Source of the DNA: Nocardia niwae NBRC 108934 = DSM 45340
GTDB lineage: Bacteria; Actinomycetota; Actinomycetes; Mycobacteriales; Mycobacteriaceae
Reading direction: 5' to 3'
Length of the DNA stretch: 64,000 bases
NCBI RefSeq assembly: GCF_001613465.1
Contig: NZ_BDCK01000001.1
Coordinates: 1 to 64,000 of the forward strand
Both the position numbers and the translations under genes were made by a program. How positions within the stretch are numbered: position 1 is the first letter of the stretch; each line of letters begins with the position of its first letter. The notes below the pieces were generated by a model that made no database searches, had not been told where the DNA came from, and saw only the letters and a program-made list of their open reading frames with translations. Shown piece after piece: positions 55,792 to 64,000 of the stretch.

Positions 55792-57093
55792 GTGCGTAAG
55801 GTCGGCGACATTGTCGACGCGATCACGGCCTTCACGGGAGCCGCGGTCGCGGGCGTCACGCTGTTCCTGCCGGTCACCGTCAGCACCAAAGGCCAGACCA
55901 CCTCGTACCGGATCGCCGGGCTGCTCAACAGCGTGCCGCGCAGCGCCGCGCTGGGCATGATCGTCGCCGTCGCGATCGCCGTGCTGGTGGCGACCACCAA
56001 GCGGCCCTTGACCGGCTGGGCGACGGCGACGGCCGCGGCCCTTGCGCAGTTGCTCAATCACTTCGCCGGCCGTCAAGGGCCCACGGCCGAGATGCTGACC
56101 ACGCAGAACTACATCGACTCCATCTGTGCCGCGGTGTTGCTCGGTGGGCTGGGCGCGGTGGCGCTGCGCCGCCCGCTACCCGGCGCGGCGTTCGCGATAG
56201 GCGGCGTCGGGTTCTTCGGCTTCGGCGATCTCGCCAGCCTGCTGAACATCAACGCGGATCCGTACGCGGTCCTGGAGACGCCGACGCGCTGGATGATCGG
56301 CGCGGCGCTGGCGCTGCTGGTGATCAGCACCTTGCACAACTGGAGGCGCACCGAGGAGCCGAAGACGCCCGGGATGGCGATCGCCCTGCCGGTGACGCCG
56401 ATCCTCGCCGCCATGGTGCTCGCGCTGGTGGTGCTGGCCGGCACCGAATGGCTGGGCCGCCAGTACAGCAAACTGCCCGCCGAGAGTCACGCCGTCGAGA
56501 TCACGATCGTCGTCGCCGCGACGATCGTCAGCGCGACCGCCGCCGCCATGCTGCTGCCCGGCCGGGACGGCACCGGCGTGTACCTGGCCGTGAGCCTCAC
56601 CGCGGCGGTCGACGCCGTGGGATACGCGGTCCGGCCCGGCTGGACCTCCGCGGTGCTCATCGCGCTGACCGCGGCCGGAGTGGCCATCGGCGCACGCATG
56701 CCCTCGACCGCGCTGGCCATCCTGCTTCTAGCGGGCATCTCGGTCTTCGCCCTCGTCACCTCGACGTCGGCGAGCACTGTCGCCTTCGCCGTGATCAGTG
56801 GGGTGATCGCGTTGACCGCGGGCTACTGCTGCGGCACGGTGCGACCGCACTACGCGCCCAGCGGCGTGCTCGCGCTCACCGCGCTCTACCTCCCTTCGGC
56901 GGTGTCGGTGATGCCGGACCGGGTCAAGGACTGGCGCGAAGAGGTGGAGGTGCACGACGCGACGCCCGGCCGGACCGCGCTCGCCATCGTCATCGGGAGC
57001 GCTCTCGGGCTCGTCATGCTGCGTAAATTGCGGCCCCGCAGCAAGCCGCAACCGAAAGGGCAGCCGGAAAGCGAATCATTAGCGGACATATAG
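55792..57093 (+). CDS. polytopic membrane protein of unknown function
   Basis: A 433-residue protein with about twelve hydrophobic helices, a short basic N-terminus and a charged, proline-rich C-terminal tail. I do not recognise a family; no transporter signature, nucleotide motif or catalytic cluster is obvious. It lies between the AAA ATPase and the mrp operon, reading the same way, with about 120 bases on each side. The GTG at 55792 (RKVGDIVDAITAFTG) is chosen over a GTG at 55768, which would add a Pro/Cys-containing leader; neither has a strong ribosome-binding site. Confidence 0.72.
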   Translation: MRKVGDIVDAITAFTGAAVAGVTLFLPVTVSTKGQTTSYRIAGLLNSVPRSAALGMIVAVAIAVLVATTKRPLTGWATATAAALAQLLNHFAGRQGPTAEMLTTQNYIDSICAAVLLGGLGAVALRRPLPGAAFAIGGVGFFGFGDLASLLNINADPYAVLETPTRWMIGAALALLVISTLHNWRRTEEPKTPGMAIALPVTPILAAMVLALVVLAGTEWLGRQYSKLPAESHAVEITIVVAATIVSATAAAMLLPGRDGTGVYLAVSLTAAVDAVGYAVRPGWTSAVLIALTAAGVAIGARMPSTALAILLLAGISVFALVTSTSASTVAFAVISGVIALTAGYCCGTVRPHYAPSGVLALTALYLPSAVSVMPDRVKDWREEVEVHDATPGRTALAIVIGSALGLVMLRKLRPRSKPQPKGQPESESLADI

Positions 57094-57203
57094 CCGGAGT
57101 CCGCGCGAATGGCGTACGCCATACGCGCCCCTTCCGCGAGAAATACACCCTTTCCGTAGGCTTGTCCCGAACACCCCGCCGCCCCTACTCGACGGAGTGA
57201 AGT

Positions 57204-60110
57204 TTGCTCGTAATCCTGCTCATCCATGCCGTAGCCGCCTTGCTGGCTCCGCTGTGTGTGCGGGTACTGGGACGGAATGCTTTCTTCCTGCTGGCTTCGG
57301 TCCCCTTCGGCAGCCTCGGGTGGGTTATCGCGAATTGGTCCGAGCCACAGCGCGTCCGGCTGGCCTGGGCACCGAGCATCGCGCTGAACATCGAGCTGCG
57401 TTTCGACACCCTCGCGGCTGTCCTGTGCGCGCTCGTGCTCGGCATCGGAGCGCTGGTTCTGGTCTACTGCGGCAGATATTTCGAGAACGACGAGCCGCGC
57501 CTCGGTGTGTTCGCCGCCGAGCTGGTCGCCTTCGCCGGAGCCATGTTCGGGCTGGTCACCAGCGACAACATGGTGCTGCTCTACGTGTTCTGGGAAGCGA
57601 CGACCGTGCTGTCGTTCCTGCTCATCGGCCACAACGCCGAACAGGCGGCCAGTCGGCGCGCCGCGATTCAGGCACTGCTGGTGACCGGGGCGGGCGGATT
57701 GGCGATGCTGGCAGGCATCGTCGTGCTCGGCACCGTGAGCGGCAGTTATCTGCTGTCGGATCTGCTGACCGCGGCTGATCCGCCGAGCGGGCCCGCGGTC
57801 GGCGTCGCGGTAGCACTGTTGCTGGTCGGCGCGCTCACCAAATCCGCTGTGGTGCCCTTGCATTTCTGGTTGCCCGGCGCGATGGCCGCGCCGACGCCGG
57901 TGAGCGCGTACCTGCACGCGGCCGCGATGGTGAAGGCGGGTGTGTACCTGGTCGCCCGCCTCGCTCCGGTGTTCGCGCAGAATCCGGTCTGGCACCCGCT
58001 CGTGCTCACCCTCGGCTCGGCCTCGATGTTGCTGGCCGGGCTGCGGGCGCTGCAGGTCGTGGACCTGAAACTGGTGCTGGCCTTCGGCACGGTGAGTCAG
58101 CTGGGGTTCCTGATCGTGCTGGTCGGCATCGGCACGCCCGGCGCCGCGCTGGCCGGGGTGACGATGATCGTCGCGCACGCGCTGTTCAAGGCGTGCCTGT
58201 TCCTGGTGGTCGGGATCATCGATCACGGTGCCGGAACGCGGGATCTGCGCCGGTTGTCCGGCCTCGGCCGCCGGGCTCCCGTGTTGTGCGCGACCGCGGT
58301 CCTCGCCGCGCTCAGTATGGCGGGCATCCCGCCGCTGCTCGGCTTCGTCGGCAAGGAGAGCGCGCTGAGCGCCGTGCTCGACGCCGACGTGCTCACCGAA
58401 CCCGCCCGGGCCGCAGTGTTCGCCGGCGTGGCGCTCGGTTCGATGCTGACCGTCGGCTACAGCATCCGGTTCGTCTGGGGCGCCTTCGCGGACAAGCGCG
58501 ATGAGCCGGAACCCGCGCCCGGCGCGATCGCACTCGCCCACCACCCGAGTGAAGTACCTGTCCCCGCGGACCAGCCGGAAGGCGAGGATCGTTGCCGCTG
58601 GCACCCGCCGGGCGCACTGTTCCTGGCGCCACCGGCGCTGCTCGCCATCGCGAGTCTCGTCGCCGGTCTCGTGCCGTCCTGGCTGGACGCACGGCTGCGC
58701 CCCTACGCCGGAACGCTCGCCGGGCCCGCGCCCGAGCATCTGGCGCTGTGGCACGGATTCACCCCCGCGGCGGCAACGACGCTGCTGATCGTCGCCGTCG
58801 GCGTCGTGCTGTACCGGTTGCGCGACCGCTTCGCCGAATCGGCGCACCCGCGCCTGGGCAACGCCGACCGCGCCTACGACGCAACACTGCGCGCGATGGA
58901 CGCCCTCTCGCTGCGGATGACCGGCGCCGTGCAGCGCGGGTCGCTGCCGCTGAGCCAGGCGGCGATCCTGGTCACGCTGATCGTCCTGCCGACCGCCCTG
59001 CTCGCCGTCGGCGCCCGCACCGGCGTGACGTTGCGGTGGTGGGATTCGCCATCGCAAGCGGCCATCGGCGTGATCATGGTGGTGACCGCGCTGGCCGCGA
59101 CAGTGCTGCGCAATCGCTTGGCGAGCGTGCTGGTCGTAGGCGTGACCGGATACGGCAGCGGCGTCATCTTCGCGCTGCACGGCGCGCCCGACCTCGCGCT
59201 GACCCAATTCCTGGTGGAGACGCTGACGCTGGTGATCTTCGTCCTCGTCCTGCGCGCCTTTCCCGCGCGGATCGAGGCGAGCCGCGCGGCGGCGTTCAAG
59301 GTCCGCAGGGCGATGCTGGCCGCGGGGACGGGAGCGGTGGTCGCGGTCCTGGCCGGTTTCGCCGTCGCCGCCCGCACCGCCGAACCCATCTGGCCCCGGA
59401 TCCCCGATGCCGCCTACGAATTCGGCGGGGGGAAGAACGCGGTCAACGTTCTGCTGGTAGACCTGCGAGCCTGGGACACCCTCGGCGAGATCTCGGTGCT
59501 CGTCGTGGCCGCCACCGGCGTCGCGTCCTTGGTGTTCCGCAGCAGGCGCTTCGGCAGCGCGCCGCGCGCGGCCGACTCCCCCGACTACGACCCGGAACTG
59601 GTGAGCTGGCTGCCCGCGGGCCGGTTGGTCGACCGGGCCGAACGGTCGATGGTCCTGCAGATCACCACGCGGCTGGTGTTCCCGACCATCATGCTGCTGT
59701 CGGTCTACTTCTTCTTCTCCGGCCACAACGCGCCGGGCGGCGGGTTCGCGGGCGGGCTCACCGCGGGGCTCGCGCTGACCCTGCGGTATCTCGCGGGCGG
59801 CCGCTACGAATTGGGCGAGGCGCTGCCCGTCGACGCGGGCCATGTGCTCGGCGCCGGCCTCACCCTGGCCGCCGGCACCGCGGTCTCCTCGCTGCTGCTC
59901 GGCGCGCCGCCGCTGTCCTCGGCGATCATCGACGTTTCGCTACCGGTGGTCGGCCACGTCAAAGTGGTCACCGCGCTGCTGTTCGATCTCGGCGTCTATC
60001 TCATCGTGGTCGGCCTGGTGCTGGATGTGCTGCGCAGCCTCGGCGCGCGGCTGGACAGCGAGCTGGCCGACGCCGAGCCCCCGGCGAGGAAAGGCGGTTC
60101 CGGCGCATGA
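57204..60110 (+). CDS. mrpA: Na+/H+ antiporter subunit A fused with subunit B (MrpAB)
   Basis: A 968-residue membrane subunit. Residues about 1-480 are the NuoL-like proton-channel part (SDNMVLLYVFWEATTVLSFLLIG, then KSAVVPLHFWLPGAMAAPTPVSAYLHAAAMVKAGVYL). About 600-790 are the MrpA-specific C-terminal helices with GAPDLALTQFLVETLTLVIFVLVLRAFP. About 820-955 form an MrpB domain (ITTRLVFPTIMLLSVYFFFSGHNAPGGGFAGGL). No separate mrpB follows, so A and B are fused, as in group 2 operons. The start is a TTG at 57204 with GGAGTGA five bases upstream. The complex exports Na+ against H+ import. Confidence 0.94.
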   Translation: MLVILLIHAVAALLAPLCVRVLGRNAFFLLASVPFGSLGWVIANWSEPQRVRLAWAPSIALNIELRFDTLAAVLCALVLGIGALVLVYCGRYFENDEPRLGVFAAELVAFAGAMFGLVTSDNMVLLYVFWEATTVLSFLLIGHNAEQAASRRAAIQALLVTGAGGLAMLAGIVVLGTVSGSYLLSDLLTAADPPSGPAVGVAVALLLVGALTKSAVVPLHFWLPGAMAAPTPVSAYLHAAAMVKAGVYLVARLAPVFAQNPVWHPLVLTLGSASMLLAGLRALQVVDLKLVLAFGTVSQLGFLIVLVGIGTPGAALAGVTMIVAHALFKACLFLVVGIIDHGAGTRDLRRLSGLGRRAPVLCATAVLAALSMAGIPPLLGFVGKESALSAVLDADVLTEPARAAVFAGVALGSMLTVGYSIRFVWGAFADKRDEPEPAPGAIALAHHPSEVPVPADQPEGEDRCRWHPPGALFLAPPALLAIASLVAGLVPSWLDARLRPYAGTLAGPAPEHLALWHGFTPAAATTLLIVAVGVVLYRLRDRFAESAHPRLGNADRAYDATLRAMDALSLRMTGAVQRGSLPLSQAAILVTLIVLPTALLAVGARTGVTLRWWDSPSQAAIGVIMVVTALAATVLRNRLASVLVVGVTGYGSGVIFALHGAPDLALTQFLVETLTLVIFVLVLRAFPARIEASRAAAFKVRRAMLAAGTGAVVAVLAGFAVAARTAEPIWPRIPDAAYEFGGGKNAVNVLLVDLRAWDTLGEISVLVVAATGVASLVFRSRRFGSAPRAADSPDYDPELVSWLPAGRLVDRAERSMVLQITTRLVFPTIMLLSVYFFFSGHNAPGGGFAGGLTAGLALTLRYLAGGRYELGEALPVDAGHVLGAGLTLAAGTAVSSLLLGAPPLSSAIIDVSLPVVGHVKVVTALLFDLGVYLIVVGLVLDVLRSLGARLDSELADAEPPARKGGSGA

Positions 60111-60484
60111 CCGCGAATCTGACCCTGCTGATCGTGATCGGCGTGCTGGTCGCGTGCGGGGTGTATCTGATCCTGGAACGCGCCGTGTCGAAGATGCTGC
60201 TCGGGCTGATCCTGTTCGGCAACGCGGTGAACCTGCTGATCCTCACCGCCGGCGGCGGCGACGGCGAAGCGCCCATCCACGGCGGGGCCGGCACCGACCA
60301 GATGGCCGACCCGCTCGCCCAGGCGATGGTGCTCACCGCCATTGTGATCACCATGGGCATCGCGGCCTTCGTCCTCGCGCTGGCCTACCGCGCGTACATG
60401 CTCACCACCAGCGACGACGTCGCCAACGACGAGGAAGACGCGGAGGTCGCCCGGCGACGGGCCGGAGAGGACCCGGAGACGTGA
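60107..60484 (+). CDS. mrpC: Na+/H+ antiporter subunit C
   Basis: A 125-residue NuoK-like subunit with three membrane helices: CGVYLILERAVSKMLLGLILFGNAVNLLIL and DPLAQAMVLTAIVITMGIAAFVLAL are typical, and the conserved DPLAQALVLTAIVI motif is nearly exact. It has an acidic C-terminal tail. The ATG overlaps the stop of mrpA by four bases and its stop overlaps mrpD. Confidence 0.94.
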   Translation: MTANLTLLIVIGVLVACGVYLILERAVSKMLLGLILFGNAVNLLILTAGGGDGEAPIHGGAGTDQMADPLAQAMVLTAIVITMGIAAFVLALAYRAYMLTTSDDVANDEEDAEVARRRAGEDPET

Positions 60485-62073
60485 GCCTGTCCTCCGGCCT
60501 GCTGCCGGTCCTCACACCGCTGCCGGTGCTCGTTCCGCTGCTGGGCGCCGCGGCGACGCTCGTCTTCGGCCGCAGGCCCCGCGTCCAGAGCGTGGTCATC
60601 GTCGGGGCGCTCACCGGCGTGGTGGTGATCTGCGGGCTGCTGCTGTTCCTGGCCGACCGGGACGGCACCACCGCCTTGCAGGTCGGCGACTGGGCGGCAC
60701 CGATCGGCATCACGCTGGTGGTCGACCGGCTCTCCGCGGCGATGCTGCTCGTCTCGTCCATCGTGCTGCTGTCGGTCGCCCTCTACGGCGCAGGCCAGAA
60801 CATCCGCGACGGCGACGCGCGGCAGCCGACCTCCATCTACCGGCCCACGTACCTGGTGCTCACCGCCGGTGTCTCGGCCGCTTTCCTTGCCGGTGACCTG
60901 TTCAACCTCTTCGTGGGCTTCGAGATCCTGCTCGCGGCGTCGTTCGTGCTGCTCACGGTGGGCGCGACCACCGAACGCATCCGGGCGGGCGTGGCCTATG
61001 TGATGGTGTCGATGGTCTCCTCGCTGATCTTCCTCACCGGCATCGGGCTCACCTACGCGGCGACCGGAACGCTGAATCTCGCCCAGCTCGCGGTGCGGTT
61101 CGGGGCGGTGACGGAGGGCACCCGCACGGCGATCTTCGGGGTACTGCTGGTGGCGTTCGGCATCAAGGCGGCCGTCTTCCCGCTGTCGAACTGGCTGCCC
61201 GACTCCTATCCGACCGCACCAGCTCCGGTCACCGCCGTGTTCGCGGGCCTGCTCACCAAAGTCGGTGTGTACGCGATCATCCGGACGCACTCGCTGCTGT
61301 TCCCCGGGGGCGGCTTGGACTCGATCCTGCTGGTCTGCGGCCTGCTGACCATGCTGGTGGGCATCTTCGGCGCCATCGCGCAGAGCGACATCCGCCGTCT
61401 GCTGTCGTTCACCCTGGTCAGCCACATCGGCTACATGGTGTTCGGGGTAGGTCTGGCCACCACGCCGGGGCTGGCGGGCGCGGTCTTCTACGTGGCGCAC
61501 CACATCCTGGTGCAGACCGCGCTGTTCCTCGTGGCGGGCCTGATCGAGCGGCAGGCCGGGTCGACCTCGCTGCGCAGACTGGGCGGGCTCGCCGCGGCCA
61601 GTCCGCTGCTGGCGGTGCTGTTCCTCGTCCCCGCGCTGAATCTCGGGGGGATACCTCCGTTCTCCGGGTTCATCGGCAAGGTCGCGCTCTTGCAGGCGGG
61701 CGCCGAACGCGGCAGCGTGCTGGCCTGGGTGCTGGTCGCGGGCGCGGTGCTCACCAGCCTGCTCACCCTCTACACCGTCGCCCGCGTGTGGAGCAAAGCG
61801 TTCTGGCGCCCCCGCGCGGACGCCCCCGAGGGCCATCTGACCGCGGCGAAGCCGCCGACGCTGATCGAGGAGGCGACCGACGTGCACTACGACGAGCGCA
61901 CCGATCCCGGCCGGATGCCGCCGCTGATGGTGTTGTCCACCGCGGCGCTCGTGGCGGTCGGGCTGTGCCTGACCGTGCTGGCCGGGCCGATCTTGTCGAT
62001 CGCCGACCGGGCGGCGGCGGACCTGCGCGATCCCGGTGTGTACATCGGTGCGGTGCTGGGTGACCCGCGATGA
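60481..62073 (+). CDS. mrpD: Na+/H+ antiporter subunit D
   Basis: A 530-residue NuoN/NuoM-like proton-channel subunit with about fourteen helices. It shows LFNLFVGFEILLAASFVLLTVG with the key Glu, KAAVFPLSNWLPDSYPTAPAPVTAVFAGLLTKVGVYAIIRT with the conserved Lys residues, and SDIRRLLSFTLVSHIGYMVFGVGL. The GTG start overlaps mrpC (GTGA) and its stop overlaps mrpE (ATGA). Confidence 0.95.
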   Translation: MSLSSGLLPVLTPLPVLVPLLGAAATLVFGRRPRVQSVVIVGALTGVVVICGLLLFLADRDGTTALQVGDWAAPIGITLVVDRLSAAMLLVSSIVLLSVALYGAGQNIRDGDARQPTSIYRPTYLVLTAGVSAAFLAGDLFNLFVGFEILLAASFVLLTVGATTERIRAGVAYVMVSMVSSLIFLTGIGLTYAATGTLNLAQLAVRFGAVTEGTRTAIFGVLLVAFGIKAAVFPLSNWLPDSYPTAPAPVTAVFAGLLTKVGVYAIIRTHSLLFPGGGLDSILLVCGLLTMLVGIFGAIAQSDIRRLLSFTLVSHIGYMVFGVGLATTPGLAGAVFYVAHHILVQTALFLVAGLIERQAGSTSLRRLGGLAAASPLLAVLFLVPALNLGGIPPFSGFIGKVALLQAGAERGSVLAWVLVAGAVLTSLLTLYTVARVWSKAFWRPRADAPEGHLTAAKPPTLIEEATDVHYDERTDPGRMPPLMVLSTAALVAVGLCLTVLAGPILSIADRAAADLRDPGVYIGAVLGDPR

Positions 62074-62645
62074 GCGACGAGCGGACCGTGCGCCGCCGCG
62101 GACGCGAGACGGTCGTGCGCGTCGGCGTCCTCGTCTGGCTCACCGTGGTCTGGCTCGCGCTGTGGGGCGATCTCAGCCTCGCGAACCTGCTGGGCGGGCT
62201 GGTGGTCGGCGCGCTGATCATGGTGGCGCTGCCGCTGCCGGGCGTACCGGTGTCGGGCCGGCTGAACCCGCTTCCGCTGCTCGGACTGGTCGTGGTGGGC
62301 GCGTATTACGCGCTGGAGTCGAGTCTGCAGGTCGCGTGGTTCGCCATCCGCCCGGCCCCCACGCCGGTGTCCGGCGTGCTGCGGGTGTACGCCCGCACGA
62401 GATCGGATCTGGTGCTGGTGCTGTGGACCGATGTGCTCAACCTGATCCCCGGAACGATGGTGCTGGAGATCGACCGCAGGCGCTGCGTGGTCTACGTCCA
62501 CGTCCTCGATGTGGGCAGCGACGCGGCCGTGGACAAGTTCTACCGGACCACCCGGCGGCTGGAACGCCTGCTGATGGAAGCCTTCGAACGTCCGACCGGA
62601 TGGCCGTACTCCCGGCCGCCCGCACCCCCGGAGGTGGCATCGTGA
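62070..62645 (+). CDS. mrpE: Na+/H+ antiporter subunit E
   Basis: A 191-residue subunit with two or three N-terminal helices and a cytoplasmic domain. The family segments LWGDLSLANLLGGLVVGALIM, YYALESSLQVAWFAIRP and LNLIPGTMVLEIDRRRCVVYVHVLDV are present. It is a structural partner in the Mrp complex. Four-base overlaps on both sides couple it to mrpD and mrpF. Confidence 0.93.
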   Translation: MSDERTVRRRGRETVVRVGVLVWLTVVWLALWGDLSLANLLGGLVVGALIMVALPLPGVPVSGRLNPLPLLGLVVVGAYYALESSLQVAWFAIRPAPTPVSGVLRVYARTRSDLVLVLWTDVLNLIPGTMVLEIDRRRCVVYVHVLDVGSDAAVDKFYRTTRRLERLLMEAFERPTGWPYSRPPAPPEVAS

Positions 62646-62902
62646 CCGTCGTCGCCGTCCTCGCCGCCGTCATTCTGACGGCGGCCGCGCTGCTGACCAC
62701 CTACCGCGTCGTCATGGGACCGAGCACGCTGGATCGGGTCGTCGGCGTCGACTCGCTGATGGCCATCGCCGCTTCGGGATTGGCCGTGTGGGCGGCCTAC
62801 AGCGCCGACACCACCGTGGTGCCCGCGATCGTCGCGCTGGCGCTGGTCGGGTTCCTGGGTTCGGCCGCGGTGTCCCGATTCCGCGTGCGGGACGACAAAT
62901 GA
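62642..62902 (+). CDS. mrpF: Na+/H+ antiporter subunit F
   Basis: An 86-residue three-helix subunit with the family motif YRVVMGPSTLDRVVGVDSL (R-x-x-x-G-P-x-x-x-D-R) and the closing FLGSAAVSRF. The GTG overlaps the mrpE stop (GTGA); its own stop overlaps mrpG. Confidence 0.93.
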   Translation: MTVVAVLAAVILTAAALLTTYRVVMGPSTLDRVVGVDSLMAIAASGLAVWAAYSADTTVVPAIVALALVGFLGSAAVSRFRVRDDK

Positions 62903-63234
62903 ACCTCTGGCACGTGCTCGCGGGCACTCTGATCCTGTTCGGCTCGACGCTGGCGCTGACCGCCGCGATCGGTATCGTCCGCTTCCCCGACACGCTCACC
63001 CGGATGCACGCGGCCACCAAACCGCAGGTCATCGGATTGATTCTGGTGCTCGCGGGCGCCGCGATCCAGCTGCGCGGGCACGGCAACATCTGGGTGCTGG
63101 TGCTGGTCGGGCTGTTCACCCTGCTCACCGCGCCGGTGATCGCCCACCTCATCGGCCGCACCGCCTACCGCGAGCAGCGCCACCGGGACGGGCTGTTGCG
63201 CGTCAACGAGATGCGCGACGACGACGTCGACTAG
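62899..63234 (+). CDS. mrpG: Na+/H+ antiporter subunit G
   Basis: A 111-residue three-helix subunit with the family motif IGIVRFPDTLTRMHAATKPQVIGL and the TAPVIAHLIGRTAY end, plus a charged cytoplasmic tail. It is the last gene of the operon mrpA(B)CDEFG, all translationally coupled. It converges with the PAP2 gene 14 bases downstream. Confidence 0.93.
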   Translation: MNLWHVLAGTLILFGSTLALTAAIGIVRFPDTLTRMHAATKPQVIGLILVLAGAAIQLRGHGNIWVLVLVGLFTLLTAPVIAHLIGRTAYREQRHRDGLLRVNEMRDDDVD

Positions 63235-63248
63235 CCGCGTGAACCGAT

Positions 63249-64000
63249 TCAACGCGCGGCGGGCTCGGCCTTCCGTTCGGCTTGCAGCGGTTGACGTACG
63301 GACGCGAACCAGGTCGCGTGGAATGCCGCCGCCAGCCCCGCCAGCAACCCGAGCACGACGGTGCCCGCCAGCACCGGGTACTCGGCCATCGGCACCGCGA
63401 GGTAGCGGTAGGACAGCAACAGCGCCGCCAGCACGACCGCACCGGAACCGACCAACCGGACCCGGAACCATCCCCAGCCGCGCTCCGGTTCGCGCAGCGC
63501 CGATTCGACGGTGAGGCACAGCACCGCGCCCGCCACCAGGTCGACGCCGTAGTGGTAGCCGAAGCCGAGAGTGGCGGTGAGGGTGGCCAGCAGCCAGAAC
63601 GCGCCGCCCCAGCGCAGCCAGGCCGGGGCGGGCTCGCCATCGCTGTCGCGCCGGGTGTGCAGGAACACCGACAGCGCCCAGGCGGTGTGCATCGAGGGCA
63701 TGCAGTTGCGCGGAACCGGCGAGTCGAACGGCAGCGGCATCGGGTTCCGGTCGATCGGCGGCACCACCCCGGGCCAGTAGTTGCCCAGTTGCAGCCCGTT
63801 GCCGTCCGGTCCGAACGCGAACATCGGCCCCACTACCGGGAACAGCACGTACACCAGGGGGCCGACCAAGCCGAGCACCAGGAAGGTGCGCACCAGGTAA
63901 TGCGACGGCCAGCGGCCCGACGACACCACTCGGCGCAGCTGCCACACCGCGACCACGATCGCCGCCACGGGCAGCTCGATGTAGACCCAGTGCAGCACCG
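63249..64000 (-). CDS. PAP2-superfamily phosphatase/transferase (partial, 5' end outside window)
   Basis: The visible 249 residues form a membrane protein with about five helices and the PAP2_3/Aur1-like phosphatase motifs RNCMPSMHTAWALSVF (S-x-x-x-H) and GFGYHYGVDLVAG (H with a downstream Asp). This group includes inositol-phosphorylceramide-synthase-like enzymes and lipid phosphatases. A GTG at 63998 could start translation but the frame is still open at the window edge, and the family normally has more N-terminal helices, so the gene is probably cut off. The C-terminal tail is basic. Confidence 0.83.
   Translation of the reverse strand, partial: VLHWVYIELPVAAIVVAVWQLRRVVSSGRWPSHYLVRTFLVLGLVGPLVYVLFPVVGPMFAFGPDGNGLQLGNYWPGVVPPIDRNPMPLPFDSPVPRNCMPSMHTAWALSVFLHTRRDSDGEPAPAWLRWGGAFWLLATLTATLGFGYHYGVDLVAGAVLCLTVESALREPERGWGWFRVRLVGSGAVVLAALLLSYRYLAVPMAEYPVLAGTVVLGLLAGLAAAFHATWFASVRQPLQAERKAEPAAR

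Noticed and set aside
56886..59843. A 985-codon open frame antisense to mrpA
   Set aside because: Gln/His/Arg/Gly-rich translation without domains, opposite an unmistakable MrpA; a high-GC shadow.

Overview
The window is about 70% GC, densely packed, and typical of a Corynebacteriales actinomycete, most probably Nocardia or a close relative. Evidence: close homologues of mycobacterial FadE5, RamB, PitA, LigB, the Rv0435c-type tandem AAA ATPase, PssA/Psd, GroEL2 with CIRCE sites, and the Rv1155-type F420 enzyme; actinobacterial families such as DUF397, XRE-DUF5753, DUF3349, ECF41 sigma and AMIN-like proteins; many GTG and several TTG starts; and chains of 4-bp ATGA/GTGA overlaps. I see no rRNA, tRNA, CRISPR array, insertion sequence, prophage or attachment site. 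It reads as ordinary chromosome with a strong regulatory layer.

Layout. 0-5.4 kb: a solo AbiEi/DUF559-like protein, a DUF397 plus XRE-DUF5753 pair diverging from a small protein and a DUF4254 protein, then pitA with a small membrane protein and two DUF3349 paralogues. 5.4-14.2 kb: secreted lipase, ATP-dependent ligase ligB, ramB, an MFS exporter diverging from a TetR repressor, fadE5. 14.2-20.3 kb: urea/amide ABC transporter urtABCDE followed by a GntR regulator. 20.3-29.5 kb: NERD-like membrane protein, CMD protein, TetR/VOC pair, HxlR/QorB pair, F420 enzyme, polysaccharide deacetylase, lpd, dipeptidase, AMIN-like protein. 29.5-38.8 kb: prolyl oligopeptidase, hydrolase, TetR, HAD phosphatase, a half-length MFS remnant, MarR plus an SMP-30-like lipoprotein, groEL2. 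39-48.9 kb: nadE, SUFU-like protein, an HTH-Clp_N protein with two tandem palindromes, an ECF41 sigma factor and its oxidoreductase, psd-pssA, a GlsB-like protein, fabH, an SRPBCC protein. 49-53 kb: a three-gene signalling module. 53-64 kb: tandem AAA ATPase, an unrecognised polytopic membrane protein, a six-gene mrp antiporter operon, and the start-truncated end of a PAP2 phosphatase gene.

The most intriguing locus is 49327-52852. A receiver domain is fused to a glutaredoxin-like domain and a thioredoxin-reductase-like flavoprotein, and both redox-active cysteine pairs are missing. The next gene is a histidine kinase with a degenerate cyclic-nucleotide fold and an insertion that splits its DHp region. 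The third, translationally coupled, is a UBP-type zinc finger, a ubiquitin-tail reader fold in a bacterium. The second is the HTH-Clp_N gene at 42040-42765, whose start codon abuts two near-identical 19-bp palindromes. Several divergent regulator/target pairs carry clear palindromic operators (11.3, 22.75, 24.3, 35.5 kb), and the ECF41 gene is followed by a good match to an ECF41 promoter.
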